A stretch of DNA of 64,000 bases from Rhynchopus sp. YZ270_cl-10 (Eukaryota > Euglenozoa > Diplonemea > Diplonemida > Diplonemidae), in assembly GCA_964035575.1 (NCBI GenBank), contig OZ037883.1:248001-312000 (forward strand), written 5' to 3'. Position numbers and translations under genes: made by a program. Positions 46,148 through 57,812 of this stretch are shown here, piece by piece (position 1 is the first letter of the stretch; each line of letters starts with the position of its first letter). Below the pieces are notes generated by a model. That model saw nothing but the letters and a program-made list of their open reading frames with translations, did not search any database and was not told the DNA's origin.

Positions 46148-48274
46148 TTACGCGTACTCAATGACAAGCCTGGGTGCCTTGCTGCTGCTTCCGTCGTGGG
46201 AGTCTGCGACTCTGTGCTGTGTGGAGCGCGACGACGAGGAAGCAATCATGATGGACAGTGCAGAGGACGAGGACCAGCCAGATCTGCTGGTGATCTCAGT
46301 GATGATGGACGAGATGTCTGGGGACGAGTAGACACCACCCGCACTCCACGAGGTGAGGTCCGTCCAACTCACAGTGGCGCGTGTCTTGCTTCTCCTCGAG
46401 GGGCTCCTGTCCAGCCACTCCTGAGAAGAGTCCACACGGTCTCCCCAGATAACCAAAGACGGCGAACTCCCGGAATCCGTCTCATCCGAAGTGAACTCCA
46501 GGTACGCAGACACGATCTCAGCACCATTCGGAATGCCCACATCGGTAAAGCGCAGCCCCACCATCTGGTTCCCGCCGTTGACGTCGTACGCCAGCTCCAG
46601 GTCGCTGCTGCTGTCGGAGAGGCTGCCGCCCTTCTCCTCCACGTCATCCTCATTGCGACTGATCTGCAGTGTCACCTTCTGCACATCTGGAGGTCCTGAG
46701 GGGGTGGGTGGGCCACCACCACCAATGGTGTACCGCACATTGAGAACAGGGCCCTGCCCATGTTTGTTGTACGATTCGGCAACACGCAGGTCGGTGGCAG
46801 GGGATTCGGAGGTGATGACAACACTGATCGCGTTGCGTGAGGTCCAGTCAAACTTCGAGACAACCTGCTGCAGCGAGGCGCTCAGGTCAGGTGTGCTGTA
46901 CACCTGCCCCACATCCCACGCAGTTGGCTGCCACTCAGTGGCAGGGTACAGGCTGCGTGTGGTCGGGCGGTCTGAGGAGGACCATTCGTTCGAGTCTGAG
47001 TCGTTGTCGAATGCGATGTGCAGAAGCGGTGAACCCGAGCCACGCTCGTCGCATTTGAAAGCAATGCGTGCATCGACAATGACTGCGCCAGGCGGGATTT
47101 CGACACTCGTCCACCGCACGCCAATCACCTGATGGGTCTTTTTGTCGTACGAGAACTCCAGATCCGAGGAGCTGTCGCTCACCCTCCCGTCTGTGTGCTC
47201 CTCCACATCGTCGCCACCGTCCTGCACTGCCGCGGAAATGGTGTACTCACCAGAAGAAGGTGGTGTGGGTGGTGTGGACGGCGCAGTGGACGGAGGTGTG
47301 GTTGGAGGAGGAGGAGGGGGTGACGACGCGCATGTGCTCTCAAGAGTGAAGGAGTCGTGCAGGCGCCCCGACGAGCTTGCAGTTGTGTAGAACCCGCACG
47401 TCGCACTGCGCTGTCTGTCTGTGGGGAAGTCGCACACAAGGGCACCGTGGTCATCTCCATCTGCGGTTGTGTACCCCTTGGCCCAGTAGTTCGCTTGCGA
47501 GTACTTGCCGTTGTCGTCTGGTCCTTTGCCTGCCATGCCGGACACCACTGAGAAGGACTCACCACAACCGAGACTCACCTGGTTCTTCTCAGACGATCCC
47601 ACCGAAAGACTTGTGTACGACGACATCACCTTTGTCCGTCCGTAGCAGTGCGAGTGTCCGCTCACCACAAAGGCACCGTGCCGCCTGCACGCCTCGTAAG
47701 CAGCCCACTGCCCGTAGTTCGAGGTGTGGCGGTGTCCGTTGTTCAGCTTCCCTTCGGGACGGTGCCACACACAGACACGGTACTTCTGTGTGCTCGCCGC
47801 AAAGGCGTCGTCCACGAAGCCTGCGACACGGTCCGGGTCCTCCATCTCGTTCCACCCAAAGAGCACCATGTGCACCTCCTCGAGCTTGCACGACATCCAG
47901 AGGCCGTACTCGTTTTGCATGGACCTGCCCGGCCTTCCCGTGCACTTGCTGCGCATGTTTGACGTCATCGTGGCGTACAGCAACGCTTGGTACCCAGAGG
48001 AGCCTCCCCACTTCTTGGTGTCGTGGTTGCCTGCAGTCATGATCACGTCGCTCTTGCCGTGGTCGAACCAGTTGCGGTCGAGGAACTCTGACCACTTCCA
48101 CGGCCTGTCGTTGTAGTCAAAGTCGCCGTTCTGGATGACGTGGTCTGCACCCTGTGCACGCAGCACCTGGTACACACGTTCCGCACTGCTGTCATCGTTG
48201 CTGTCACCGATAAACGCAAGCTTCACCCCTGCCGCACAATGCAGCAGCGACACCACTGCAACCACCTTCATCAT
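46148..48274 (-). CDS. secreted metallophosphatase with two jelly-roll domains, copy 2
   Basis: 708 residues, the same protein as copy 1: signal peptide, two-metal phosphoesterase domain with GNHD and GHSH motifs, Pro/Thr linker, two DNRLRE-like sandwiches. The flanks have picked up differences (including the element insertion) while the coding region has not. That points to very recent duplication or to gene conversion between copies. Three intact copies suggest a gene-dosage advantage. Confidence 0.85.
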   Translation of the reverse strand: MMKVVAVVSLLHCAAGVKLAFIGDSNDDSSAERVYQVLRAQGADHVIQNGDFDYNDRPWKWSEFLDRNWFDHGKSDVIMTAGNHDTKKWGGSSGYQALLYATMTSNMRSKCTGRPGRSMQNEYGLWMSCKLEEVHMVLFGWNEMEDPDRVAGFVDDAFAASTQKYRVCVWHRPEGKLNNGHRHTSNYGQWAAYEACRRHGAFVVSGHSHCYGRTKVMSSYTSLSVGSSEKNQVSLGCGESFSVVSGMAGKGPDDNGKYSQANYWAKGYTTADGDDHGALVCDFPTDRQRSATCGFYTTASSSGRLHDSFTLESTCASSPPPPPPTTPPSTAPSTPPTPPSSGEYTISAAVQDGGDDVEEHTDGRVSDSSSDLEFSYDKKTHQVIGVRWTSVEIPPGAVIVDARIAFKCDERGSGSPLLHIAFDNDSDSNEWSSSDRPTTRSLYPATEWQPTAWDVGQVYSTPDLSASLQQVVSKFDWTSRNAISVVITSESPATDLRVAESYNKHGQGPVLNVRYTIGGGGPPTPSGPPDVQKVTLQISRNEDDVEEKGGSLSDSSSDLELAYDVNGGNQMVGLRFTDVGIPNGAEIVSAYLEFTSDETDSGSSPSLVIWGDRVDSSQEWLDRSPSRRSKTRATVSWTDLTSWSAGGVYSSPDISSIITEITSRSGWSSSSALSIMIASSSSRSTQHRVADSHDGSSSKAPRLVIEYA

Positions 48275-49405
48275 TTCGATTGTCTTGGAATATAGTCCTG
48301 TGCAGATGTGGAGAGGGAGGGGGAGGAGGACTTCAAAGAAGGGTGCATTGTACATACAAAGTAATAAAGCCACGTTCGTCGTTTGTTTAGTTGGTACACT
48401 ATCCCACTTCAGACACACTATCAGTCAGAGGTTTTCGTATGGGTTAAGTTTGGTTTTTTTGTTCCACGTGCAAATAGCAACAATAAAACCGTCGTAGTAT
48501 ATCCAAACCGCCCAGAAATGTATGTCAAAAAGAGAAAAAACGCTTTGCTGAAGTACAAAAAATGAAATGAGTGCACAATAAAGGGGATGGGAATAAACAA
48601 AAAGCCACAGACTTTTGGATTATTTCCCATAACAAAAAAGGATCGATTGTCCTCATTAACATAAAATGGGGAAGTGGGTGGGTGGGTTGATTCCTATGTA
48701 CAGAGTGGAAGGCGAGTGAAGGGCACGTTAAATGAGCGAAATATTGGGACATGTTGTCACATATCTTTGATTCAAGCAAACCTCAGGAAAACAAAAGAGG
48801 AAAATATGGAAAGGCTGCAAAAGGGACTCTTTGGGTGGTCGGACACTGTGGCTGCAAGACTGCACACAGATCTACCCAGGAACCCTATTCGCAGTTTCTT
48901 TACACAAAAAAGAATCCATCGGGTTTGCACAAGAAGTTCAACGTGTTTCCCTCTGCCTGTCCTGTATGCCTGCTCTATTATCATTACCGGAATCAAAGGG
49001 AAGGAAGGGGAAGGGGAAGGGAAGTGGAAGTGGAAGAGGGTGTGTCAAGATTATGTGTGAATAGGCCGTAGTGTCCGTGTGTGGTGTTCCAAAATAGAAA
49101 GAGCTTAGGCCTCGGGGTTCTTCTCCTGATTAGTGTTTTTATCTAAAAATGCGAATTCAGGGCAAGAGAATGCAACTAAAAGGATCCCCAAAGAAGCGAA
49201 GCTTTTCTATGTGAAACATCAACGGAGCAGTGGGCCAAATAGCGCACAAAAATGATGCTACAATATTTAAAGAAAGATGGAGTTATCCACCAACGTGAAA
49301 AAAGAAACAGAAACAAAGATGATACTATGTGACCACCTTATAAGAACAAAACCAAAAACATCAATTTCATATACTTTCCATTCAAAGAAGAGAAAGCACA
49401 CAAGG
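48275..49405. other. spacer between metallophosphatase copies 2 and 3, left part
   Basis: Same sequence as 41954-43084. Confidence 0.6.
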
Positions 49406-51514
49406 ATCCACCTGATTTTGCCCCCAAAAAAAAAACGGGATTCGGGCCTATACGGCCTCTACGCAGCCTATACGGGCCTATACGGCCCTTTACGCGCCTT
49501 TACGCGCCTATACGCGGGGCCGAAAATCCAGAAAAAATTTTTTTTGGGTGGGTTCTAGTGGGGGAAATTTTGTGGGTGAGGGTTGGGGTAACGTAAAAAT
49601 GTTGGGAGTGGGTGCCCAAACCCTGGAACTTCACGCACATCTTCAGAATCCCCTTCCGGAGGGACAGAATGTCACACGCTCGCAACACCCCTAAAATCGA
49701 CAAAATGGATATCCCTCTTTCTCACACCGGGGTTGTTGCAACCGTTGCATAGAGGAAGGTACCCGTTTGGTTGCTTCTTATACAAGTCAGAGTAGCACGT
49801 ATGGGGATTCTGCTGCAAGTACTCCTTCACCAAACCAAGTGTGTGGATAAGTCCGACGCTTCGCGAAGGAAGGAGTACAACACTACCATTCAACGATTTA
49901 ACAAAATCATTGAATGGACTGCTAAACACTGGGCCGGGTGCAGTGGCCGCCTCAGAGACCCTTGTCATCGACACCCCAACGCGGTTCCCTTTGCGGAAAA
50001 TTTAGGCAGCTCGCTTCCATAACTTGTTCGGCAAGATCTTGCCAATCAGACGGCGTGTCGCGTCCTCCCACGTCATGTCGTCGGTCATCCTGATTGCCAG
50101 GTGCGAACATCAGCAACGCTGATCTTCGGGCGAAAGAGCTGCTTCGTCGTACGACGGTGGCAATGGCGTTATGCGGCCGCCACTACGAGGCGATTCGGCC
50201 GGTGGGGAAGGCGGACTTACCAGAGGAGCAAATGATGTGTCGTCGGACTTGATGAAGAAAGCGACGCTGAACCTTCCTTGGCCACCTGAGGATCCACGCG
50301 CGGAAAATGAGTATGTCCTGGACCACATCTTCTCCTTCGGATTTAAGAATTCCAACGCTCTGGATGGGATACAGGACCAGCCGAAGTGGACACGGGGGAT
50401 ACTTTGGAGGCGCGCCAGAAGCGCTCTCGAGTGAAGGCAGCGGGACTCCCACGCCAGGCCCTGACTTCCCACCAGCGATGGTCTCGCCCCGCATGGACCT
50501 GCAACGTTTGCCAAGCTTAAGGGCAAGCACCCTACGGCGCCCCTACCTTCCGTGCATGGGGACATGAAGAACCCCCCTGGCCCCGCCGACTTCACCACCA
50601 AAGAGGTCATGGCAGCAATCACCAGCATGCCGCGAGCCACTGCAGGTGGCCCGTCAAACCTGACAGATTCACTCCTCCGCACCTTGTGTTGTGCAATCAA
50701 AAGCACACCCCTGGCACGCTTGCTGCCCTGGCGAAGGTGCTGTCATCACTGGCAAAAGGCAAGGCTCATCGATCGATCGCAACTTTCTTCGCTGTGCCAA
50801 GCTAGCCCTCATGAAGGTGTCATGAAGGCAAGCCTGGCGATGCGCTCACTCGGTGGATTGATTGGCATCAAAGGCACTGCAAAGTAAGACCACCTTGCCT
50901 TGCGTCTCTTCGCATTGAGGCGCAGCCTCAACATCGTCATCGTCCAGTCGGTGGGTAGGACGGTGGAGAGGAGCGCCTAGCACATGACTGCAGCCAAACG
51001 GCCATCCACCCCGAGGGGTGGATGGCCGCTAGGCTGCAGTCATGTGTGAGGGTGTGCCACGGTGGGCTCGGACTTCCGCCAGAACTTTGTCGACCTCATG
51101 TGCCTGATCCCCGTACTCTGCGGACGAAGTGGCATCAACGCATCCACCACAACTGGTTGTGAGGGAAGTATTCCTCAAAGAAATACAGTCGTCAGCCTCT
51201 TCGTCACACAGCCCCCATGCCCAGTCGTCGTCTCCTTCCACGATCTCGTCGTCCCAGAAGGCGACCTCCTCATCCTCCGCTTGGCGCAGTGGTGATGCCC
51301 AAACAAAGCGGGGCCGAAGGTGTCCCAGGGAGAGGGAAAAGAGTGGCTTTGGCGGGTTGTGGGGGATATATACACGTATCGAGGGAAAAATGCGTGGGGA
51401 TGTGCCTTTACGGACCTATACGGGCTTATACGCGCCTTTACGCGCCTATACGCGCCTATACGCGGGGTAAAAATCAGGTGGAGGATGTTCAAAAAACAAA
51501 AAACAAAAATAGGA
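49406..51514 (+). mobile_element. 2.1 kb inserted element, copy in unit 3
   Basis: Same as 43085-45193 at an offset of exactly 6321 bp. It was duplicated together with the array unit rather than by a second insertion. It is broken in the same way and holds the same reverse-transcriptase-like remnant (about 50406-50841) and hairpin (50981-51046). Confidence 0.8.
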
Positions 51515-52468
51515 AAACTTGAATGTGCCTCTGCGCAAAAAAGGCTCATAAAAAGGAGGGTGAACCAAACTTGAGCAAAAATTACGTATTGTTCCAATTT
51601 GGAAACGTTTTTTCCATCACATCATCTGATCATGTCACACCCTCGCACCCCAAAAAAGGGTAGCCCTTATTTGTGGACAGAGGCACCGGTTCTCTGTGGG
51701 TTATCAAACCAACGTAAAAAGAAAACAAAAGATGTCCCTTTTGTCGCAAATATGCCAGTGAAGACGCCAATAGCAACAAAGGGAGGTGTCAAAAGAGAAA
51801 CACAGATACGTGCTGACTCATAGGGGGACGGCAGGTATCTGTGTGAAGAGTAAAAAGAAACGAGTGTTGAAGATAACAACGTACTTGGTCACCTAGAAAC
51901 AAAGAAGATGCTCGCACCTCTGTGTGCGCACACATCTTTTGAACAGAGCGGCAATGGCTGAAACGTAAAGAGAAAATGATCCAACCATAAGCCTTGCAGT
52001 GCTCAGTACAAAAAAGGATGATCAAAGAAGATAAATAATGTGAAAAGACGAATGCACTAATCTCTCACGAAACCCAGAACTCCTCTGTTGTCAAAAACAA
52101 TCTGAGGCTGAGGATGGGATGACCACGAGACGATGACGCACTATATAAATCGGTCCTTTCAGCATCAATCAAAAACAAGAACGACGAATAAAAGAACATG
52201 CGTCGAAGATAGATGTGCCCCTCTCGTGCACACAACGTTGAAGTAACATCGGCATCAAACACGATCGAGGTGCACCGAACCTTCAGGGGTAACTTCACAC
52301 GACATTCCACACACAAAAACAATAAAAAAGGCAACAAAATGAATCACAAAAGAAACCCCAAGGTTATGAATGAGCTTTCTCCCTCTCAAACCGATGCACC
52401 CCTCTCAATCGAAACAGCAAGATGATCCTGAACGTCAGTTCACCTTACCTTTTCACAAATCGTAATTT
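51515..52468. other. 3' flank of metallophosphatase copy 3
   Basis: Same sequence as 45194-46147, including the stem-loop. No gene is seen. Confidence 0.6.
52214..52232 (-). repeat. CGAGAGG stem-loop in array unit 3
   Basis: Copy of 39565-39583 and 45893-45911. Confidence 0.5.
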
Positions 52469-54595
52469 TTACGCGTACTCAATGACAAGCCTGGGTGCCT
52501 TGCTGCTGCTTCCGTCGTGGGAGTCTGCGACTCTGTGCTGTGTGGAGCGCGACGACGAGGAAGCAATCATGATGGACAGTGCAGAGGACGAGGACCAGCC
52601 AGATCTGCTGGTGATCTCAGTGATGATGGACGAGATGTCTGGGGACGAGTAGACACCACCCGCACTCCACGAGGTGAGGTCCGTCCAACTCACAGTGGCG
52701 CGTGTCTTGCTTCTCCTCGAGGGGCTCCTGTCCAGCCACTCCTGAGAAGAGTCCACACGGTCTCCCCAGATAACCAAAGACGGCGAACTCCCGGAATCCG
52801 TCTCATCCGAAGTGAACTCCAGGTACGCAGACACGATCTCAGCACCATTCGGAATGCCCACATCGGTAAAGCGCAGCCCCACCATCTGGTTCCCGCCGTT
52901 GACGTCGTACGCCAGCTCCAGGTCGCTGCTGCTGTCGGAGAGGCTGCCGCCCTTCTCCTCCACGTCATCCTCATTGCGACTGATCTGCAGTGTCACCTTC
53001 TGCACATCTGGAGGTCCTGAGGGGGTGGGTGGGCCACCACCACCAATGGTGTACCGCACATTGAGAACAGGGCCCTGCCCATGTTTGTTGTACGATTCGG
53101 CAACACGCAGGTCGGTGGCAGGGGATTCGGAGGTGATGACAACACTGATCGCGTTGCGTGAGGTCCAGTCAAACTTCGAGACAACCTGCTGCAGCGAGGC
53201 GCTCAGGTCAGGTGTGCTGTACACCTGCCCCACATCCCACGCAGTTGGCTGCCACTCAGTGGCAGGGTACAGGCTGCGTGTGGTCGGGCGGTCTGAGGAG
53301 GACCATTCGTTCGAGTCTGAGTCGTTGTCGAATGCGATGTGCAGAAGCGGTGAACCCGAGCCACGCTCGTCGCATTTGAAAGCAATGCGTGCATCGACAA
53401 TGACTGCGCCAGGCGGGATTTCGACACTCGTCCACCGCACGCCAATCACCTGATGGGTCTTTTTGTCGTACGAGAACTCCAGATCCGAGGAGCTGTCGCT
53501 CACCCTCCCGTCTGTGTGCTCCTCCACATCGTCGCCACCGTCCTGCACTGCCGCGGAAATGGTGTACTCACCAGAAGAAGGTGGTGTGGGTGGTGTGGAC
53601 GGCGCAGTGGACGGAGGTGTGGTTGGAGGAGGAGGAGGGGGTGACGACGCGCATGTGCTCTCAAGAGTGAAGGAGTCGTGCAGGCGCCCCGACGAGCTTG
53701 CAGTTGTGTAGAACCCGCACGTCGCACTGCGCTGTCTGTCTGTGGGGAAGTCGCACACAAGGGCACCGTGGTCATCTCCATCTGCGGTTGTGTACCCCTT
53801 GGCCCAGTAGTTCGCTTGCGAGTACTTGCCGTTGTCGTCTGGTCCTTTGCCTGCCATGCCGGACACCACTGAGAAGGACTCACCACAACCGAGACTCACC
53901 TGGTTCTTCTCAGACGACCCCACCGAAAGACTTGTGTACGACGACATCACCTTTGTCCTTCCGTAGCAGTGCGAGTGTCCGCTCACCACAAAGGCACCGT
54001 GCCGCCTGCACGCCTCGTACGCAGCCCACTGCCCGTAGTTGGAGGTGTGGCGGTGTCCGTTGTTCAGCTTCCCCTCGGGACGGTGCCACACACAGACACG
54101 GTACTTCTGTGTGCTCGCCGCAAAGGCGTCGTCCACGAAGCCTGCAACACGGTCCGGGTCCTCCATCTCGTTCCACCCAAAGAGCACCATGTGCACCTCC
54201 TCGAGCTTGCACGACATCCAGAGGCCGTACTCGTTTTGCATGGACCTGCCCGGCCTTCCCGTGCACTTGCTGCGCATGTTTGACGTCATCGTGGCGTACA
54301 GCAACGCTTGGTACCCAGAGGAGCCTCCCCACTTCTTGGTGTCGTGGTTGCCTGCAGTCATGATCACGTCGCTCTTGCCGTGGTCGAACCAGTTGCGGTC
54401 GAGGAACTCTGACCACTTCCACGGCCTGTCGTTGTAGTCAAAGTCGCCGTTCTGGATGACGTGGTCTGCACCCTGTGCACGCAGCACCTGGTACACACGT
54501 TCCGCACTGCTGTCATCGTTGCTGTCACCGATAAACGCAAGCTTCACCCCTGCCGCACAATGCAGCAGCGACACCACTGCAACCACCTTCATCAT
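52469..54595 (-). CDS. secreted metallophosphatase with two jelly-roll domains, copy 3
   Basis: 708 residues, same protein as copies 1 and 2, and the first to be reached in the direction of transcription. Between about 53918 and 54145, in the phosphoesterase-encoding part, it has at least six base differences from the other copies, all silent. The remaining 1.9 kb shows none that I can see. Its upstream flank is unique beyond 54651, so this copy may keep the ancestral promoter while copies 1 and 2 use flank copied with the array. Confidence 0.85.
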   Translation of the reverse strand: MMKVVAVVSLLHCAAGVKLAFIGDSNDDSSAERVYQVLRAQGADHVIQNGDFDYNDRPWKWSEFLDRNWFDHGKSDVIMTAGNHDTKKWGGSSGYQALLYATMTSNMRSKCTGRPGRSMQNEYGLWMSCKLEEVHMVLFGWNEMEDPDRVAGFVDDAFAASTQKYRVCVWHRPEGKLNNGHRHTSNYGQWAAYEACRRHGAFVVSGHSHCYGRTKVMSSYTSLSVGSSEKNQVSLGCGESFSVVSGMAGKGPDDNGKYSQANYWAKGYTTADGDDHGALVCDFPTDRQRSATCGFYTTASSSGRLHDSFTLESTCASSPPPPPPTTPPSTAPSTPPTPPSSGEYTISAAVQDGGDDVEEHTDGRVSDSSSDLEFSYDKKTHQVIGVRWTSVEIPPGAVIVDARIAFKCDERGSGSPLLHIAFDNDSDSNEWSSSDRPTTRSLYPATEWQPTAWDVGQVYSTPDLSASLQQVVSKFDWTSRNAISVVITSESPATDLRVAESYNKHGQGPVLNVRYTIGGGGPPTPSGPPDVQKVTLQISRNEDDVEEKGGSLSDSSSDLELAYDVNGGNQMVGLRFTDVGIPNGAEIVSAYLEFTSDETDSGSSPSLVIWGDRVDSSQEWLDRSPSRRSKTRATVSWTDLTSWSAGGVYSSPDISSIITEITSRSGWSSSSALSIMIASSSSRSTQHRVADSHDGSSSKAPRLVIEYA

Positions 54596-55028
54596 TTCTA
54601 TTGTCTTGGAATATAGTCCTGTGCAGATGTGGAGAGGGAGGGGGAGGAGAACTTGAAAGATGCTTCTCGTTCACAGCCTCCAAGATGGGCCTGTCTGGGA
54701 GCGAAAGGGGAGAGGGCATTTAGCCGGGTTTGCGGAAGGCGAACGGGAGATGCAAAAAAACAAAAATGTATCTTTTCGGAATTTTCTATTTGCACCGGCT
54801 TCGCTGTCAAAGCGGACTCCGGAAAAGGGGGGTAGGGAATGGGTAAGTTAGATGGTACAGCAATTATAACGTCACTTTAAAATGTCGTTTCTAAGTTCGC
54901 GAGAAGTCCGGTGTGTGGTGTGTCCCTGACTCCGCCTGTTTTGGGAGGTTGTTTTTTTCTTTGTGTCTACAATCACCCTGTCCGAGGATGGGTTCTGTAC
55001 ATAAAGTCACCCGAAGGCCAAATGAATT
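54596..55028. other. 5' flank of metallophosphatase copy 3
   Basis: Array edge at 54651, then unique spacer. No feature is recognised. Confidence 0.5.
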
Positions 55029-55798
55029 TCAATAGTTTTGATGCAGATCATCCTAAATAAAGAAATTGCCATTGCAACTGGTCGCTGCCTTCTCTTTTTT
55101 GAAATTTTACAACAGAGAATTCCCGTCCCCTATACCTGAATTCTTGCCACAATTTCATCAATGCTCGGCTGCTTTTCGTGGTGGCTGTAGATATAATCTG
55201 TAAGGGAAAGAGGAAAGTTAATAAAGCTTTAGATAAACCCAGGGCACTTGTCACCTACAGGTTGATCACACACTCTGTCACCGTGTCAGCAGTATACAGA
55301 TTTTTTGCACAAAAACTCCATACCATTCGCCAAATAGTGCAGAAACGTGAACACTACCAAGGTGAGTGCAGTCTTGAACAGCATGAACATGACTTGGTGG
55401 TTGAAGGTCATTTCATCGACGAGGTCCTGCATGTTGTCGCCCTTTTTCGGCTGTTTCTTCTCCTTTTTCTCTTCCTTGTGCATTTCGGAAACTTCCGTCC
55501 TCTCCTCACCCCCTTTTCGCCTCCGCAGCTGGCTGCTTTCAACATTTGCTTTGTGTACTGCGGCACCCCGCGCAACCATTTCCTGCACGCACTTCGCACA
55601 CTTCGCCCGCCGTAAGGAGGACGCTTCGACACCTGCAGAGGTAAAGAAGTCTTGAACAGCCGCACGCAGGTCGGATGCATCCAACCCGTTCAGCTCCCCC
55701 AGCCCGCCCACCTCCTGCACTACGTAAGCCTCAAACTCACCCCACAACTCTCCTCGACAGCTTTCAAACGCTGCCTTGCATTCAGAAGTGTCCATCAC
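55029..55798 (-). CDS. small lysine-rich protein with C-terminal-half membrane segment (3 exons)
   Basis: Exons 55324-55798, 55136-55197 and 55029-55052 join to 186 residues. The introns are 126 nt (55198-55323, GTATGG...TTACAG) and 83 nt (55053-55135, GTATAG...ATTTAG). Splicing replaces an early stop with a sensible ending (YSHHEKQPSIDEIVARIQ, then DDLHQNY). Residues 1-60 are acidic and helical, and two Cys pairs lie near residue 65 (CAKC). Residues ~90-125 are rich in Lys and Glu (EEKKEKKQPKKG). One hydrophobic segment at about 137-156 (MFMLFKTALTLVVFTFLHYL) is followed by about 30 mostly polar residues. This suggests a single-pass membrane protein with its N-terminus in the cytosol. No family is recognised. 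Confidence 0.6.
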
Positions 55799-55857
55799 GA
55801 TATCTTCTCTCCTCTGTTAGAACGTTGGTTGGGAAAGAAAGAGAAACGCTTTTATAA

Positions 55858-55887
55858 GATGAACCTAAGCCTCCGTGCTTAGCCACC
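55858..55887 (-). repeat. CGAGAGG stem-loop member
   Basis: GGTGG and CTAAGC pair with GCTTAG and TCATC around the loop ACGGAG. About 60 bases upstream of the ATG at 55798, so probably in the 5' leader. Confidence 0.6.
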
Positions 55888-56210
55888 TTCAGAGAAAAGG
55901 TACCTAATCCTGTGTATAGGTGTTCTACCACTGGACCTCAAAAAGACTGTAAACACTTTGCCATCAAATCTGATGTGCAAATAAACGAGAAGAAACCTAA
56001 AAAAAATAGAAATGCTTTTTTTGTTCAGATTTTAGGTGGAATATTGGGGGAGAACCGGGGCGATGTGTGGGGGGGGGGGTGAGGTTTTGTCGCTACATCC
56101 TCGGGGGGGGAAGTCAAAAAAAATTTTTTTTGTGTTTTTTTTGACAATATCGCCGAAAGAACCCACCTTGGTGAGCACTCAATATTGGCCAATAAATGGT
56201 GCTCCGGGAG

Positions 56211-56245
56211 GGGTCGATATATTGACAGGTCGCCGTTGACCGACT
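56211..56245. repeat. relic of the 31-bp repeat seen at 14954 and 16130
   Basis: GATATATTGACAGGTCG followed by CCGTTGACCGAC resembles the direct repeat that borders the element at 14954-16160. Only one copy is seen here. Confidence 0.4.
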
Positions 56246-56676
56246 TCCGAAAAGCACCAATAAAGCCTTTTTTTGTACGAAAGGTACAGACAATAGTCCG
56301 TCCTCAACCCTTTTGGGAGATTTTCCTTTTTTACTTTTGTTTTTTATTCTTTTTTTTTTTTCCAATGCGAAGAATGTCCACAACCCCACGACAGCATTTA
56401 CTTCATTTCTTTTTTTTTTTTTTTTTTTTTTTTTGCTTTAGTTGTAATAAGGTTTTTGGGTCTACGTCCATGGACACAAAGTGACCATATATCACCCTTT
56501 TCATGGCCCAGGCTTTCTTTTTTTTAAAAATGAGAGGATAGAAATCTAATAGCCAAAGACGGGGTACGGGGAAAAGGTGGGGTTGACCAAGGGGAGGGTC
56601 AATGTTAAGTTAAAAAACAAACAAAAAAAACGTCAAAAAAAAAAAAGAGAAAGAAGGAAAACAGAATTGGTAATAT

Positions 56677-56707
56677 AGTCCCAAGCCTCGTTTGCTCAGT
56701 GACCACC
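56677..56707 (-). repeat. CGAGAGG-family stem-loop member
   Basis: CTGAGC/GCTTGG (with G-U pairs) encloses AAACGAG on the minus strand. Confidence 0.4.
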
Positions 56708-57812
56708 AATTTATTTTTATTAATCCTCGATCATCAACCCCACCCCTGCCCCCCTCAGCTTCCTTTTGAGAAAAAGAATGAAGCTGAAGGGGGGGAAATT
56801 CTCCATCCCTCAATGCTTTTAAAAAAATCAAAAAAAAAAAAAACTGCAATTATTACGGAGATTATTTGGAAAATTTGTGTTGGACTGGTCCCACCATCCC
56901 CTATGTGTGTTTATTTGAGACACGAACATTTTGCTTAAAATGAGCGAAATACGGTGGATTTTTTTTTGTTTTGAAATTGTATTTCAAACAAAAAAACTAC
57001 ATCCTATGGGATGCAATCCACTATTTTTATTCTAGAGACCACCAAATTCGAAACAGCTCATTTACACCCTACCCACCCAACCTCCTGTATGCTCTCAAAC
57101 ACTATGACTTTCTCTTGTTTCCTTTCGTCAGAATTTTTTTTTAAAAAAGGCCGTTTTACATTTCTCCCAAGTGACAGAGAACACAGTACAGTGTGTCGTG
57201 TGTTTAAATGTGGGGAAATCGAGGGGGGGGAAAAAAGGCCATTTCATTGACAAAAAGAAATTTGAGAGAGAGAAAAAAATGCAAACTCGTGTCCACACGA
57301 GGGAACGTAACCAGAAAGAAACCCACTGTCTCCAGACAGCGTGTTGCTACACAGACTGTACGCGAAAGGGTAGGAGGAGAGAGAAGAAAACGGGGCTGTC
57401 TGTTTCACCGTTTTCAAAAAAAAAAAAAAATGTAAATGGCAAACACCCTTTTTTAAAAAAACTCAGACATCTTTCGCTTAGTTACCAGGGAAGATCAATC
57501 AGAGCACCCTATTTCGCCATTTTTCTTTGACAAGAAAAGAAAGCCTTTTCCAAGTTTTTCTAGTCGAAAAAAAAAGAGGCGGGGAGGGAAATCTTGGTTG
57601 ATGCCGTGCGCAAAGCACAGATAACAGCTTTTTTTTCAACTCTATATGGGATTGTTTTGAAGTGTTCAGATCTTTGTATCGAAAAAGAGGAGCGGGAAAA
57701 AAAAAAAAAAAAAACGCAACGTGACAATCAGGCTTTGCGCTAATTTTTGGCCCTTGGCCCGGGATTTTTGGATATTTTTGTGGTGCGTTTTTTTTTTGCA
57801 AACCGGGGTTTC

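Larger units (their letters stand above)
42009..48329. repeat. tandem array unit 2 (6321 bp)
   Basis: Holds the inserted 2.1 kb element and metallophosphatase copy 2. Unit 3 repeats it at exactly 6321 bp and looks identical over nearly its whole length. Confidence 0.95.
48330..54651. repeat. tandem array unit 3 (6321 bp)
   Basis: Repeat of unit 2, including the inserted element. Similarity to the array ends near 54651, in the 5' flank of copy 3, where GGAGGAGAACTT leads into unique sequence. Confidence 0.95.

Noticed and set aside
42009-54651. Treating the array as a certain assembly error because units 2 and 3 are identical
   Set aside because: Copy 3 has its own silent changes and a unique upstream flank and unit 1 lacks the element, so at least three distinct copies are supported by sequence; full identity of the middle parts still needs long reads.
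57460-57490. Further CGAGAGG stem-loop member (TCGCTTAGTTACC)
   Set aside because: The right-hand part resembles the family but the left arm cannot pair and the loop core is missing.
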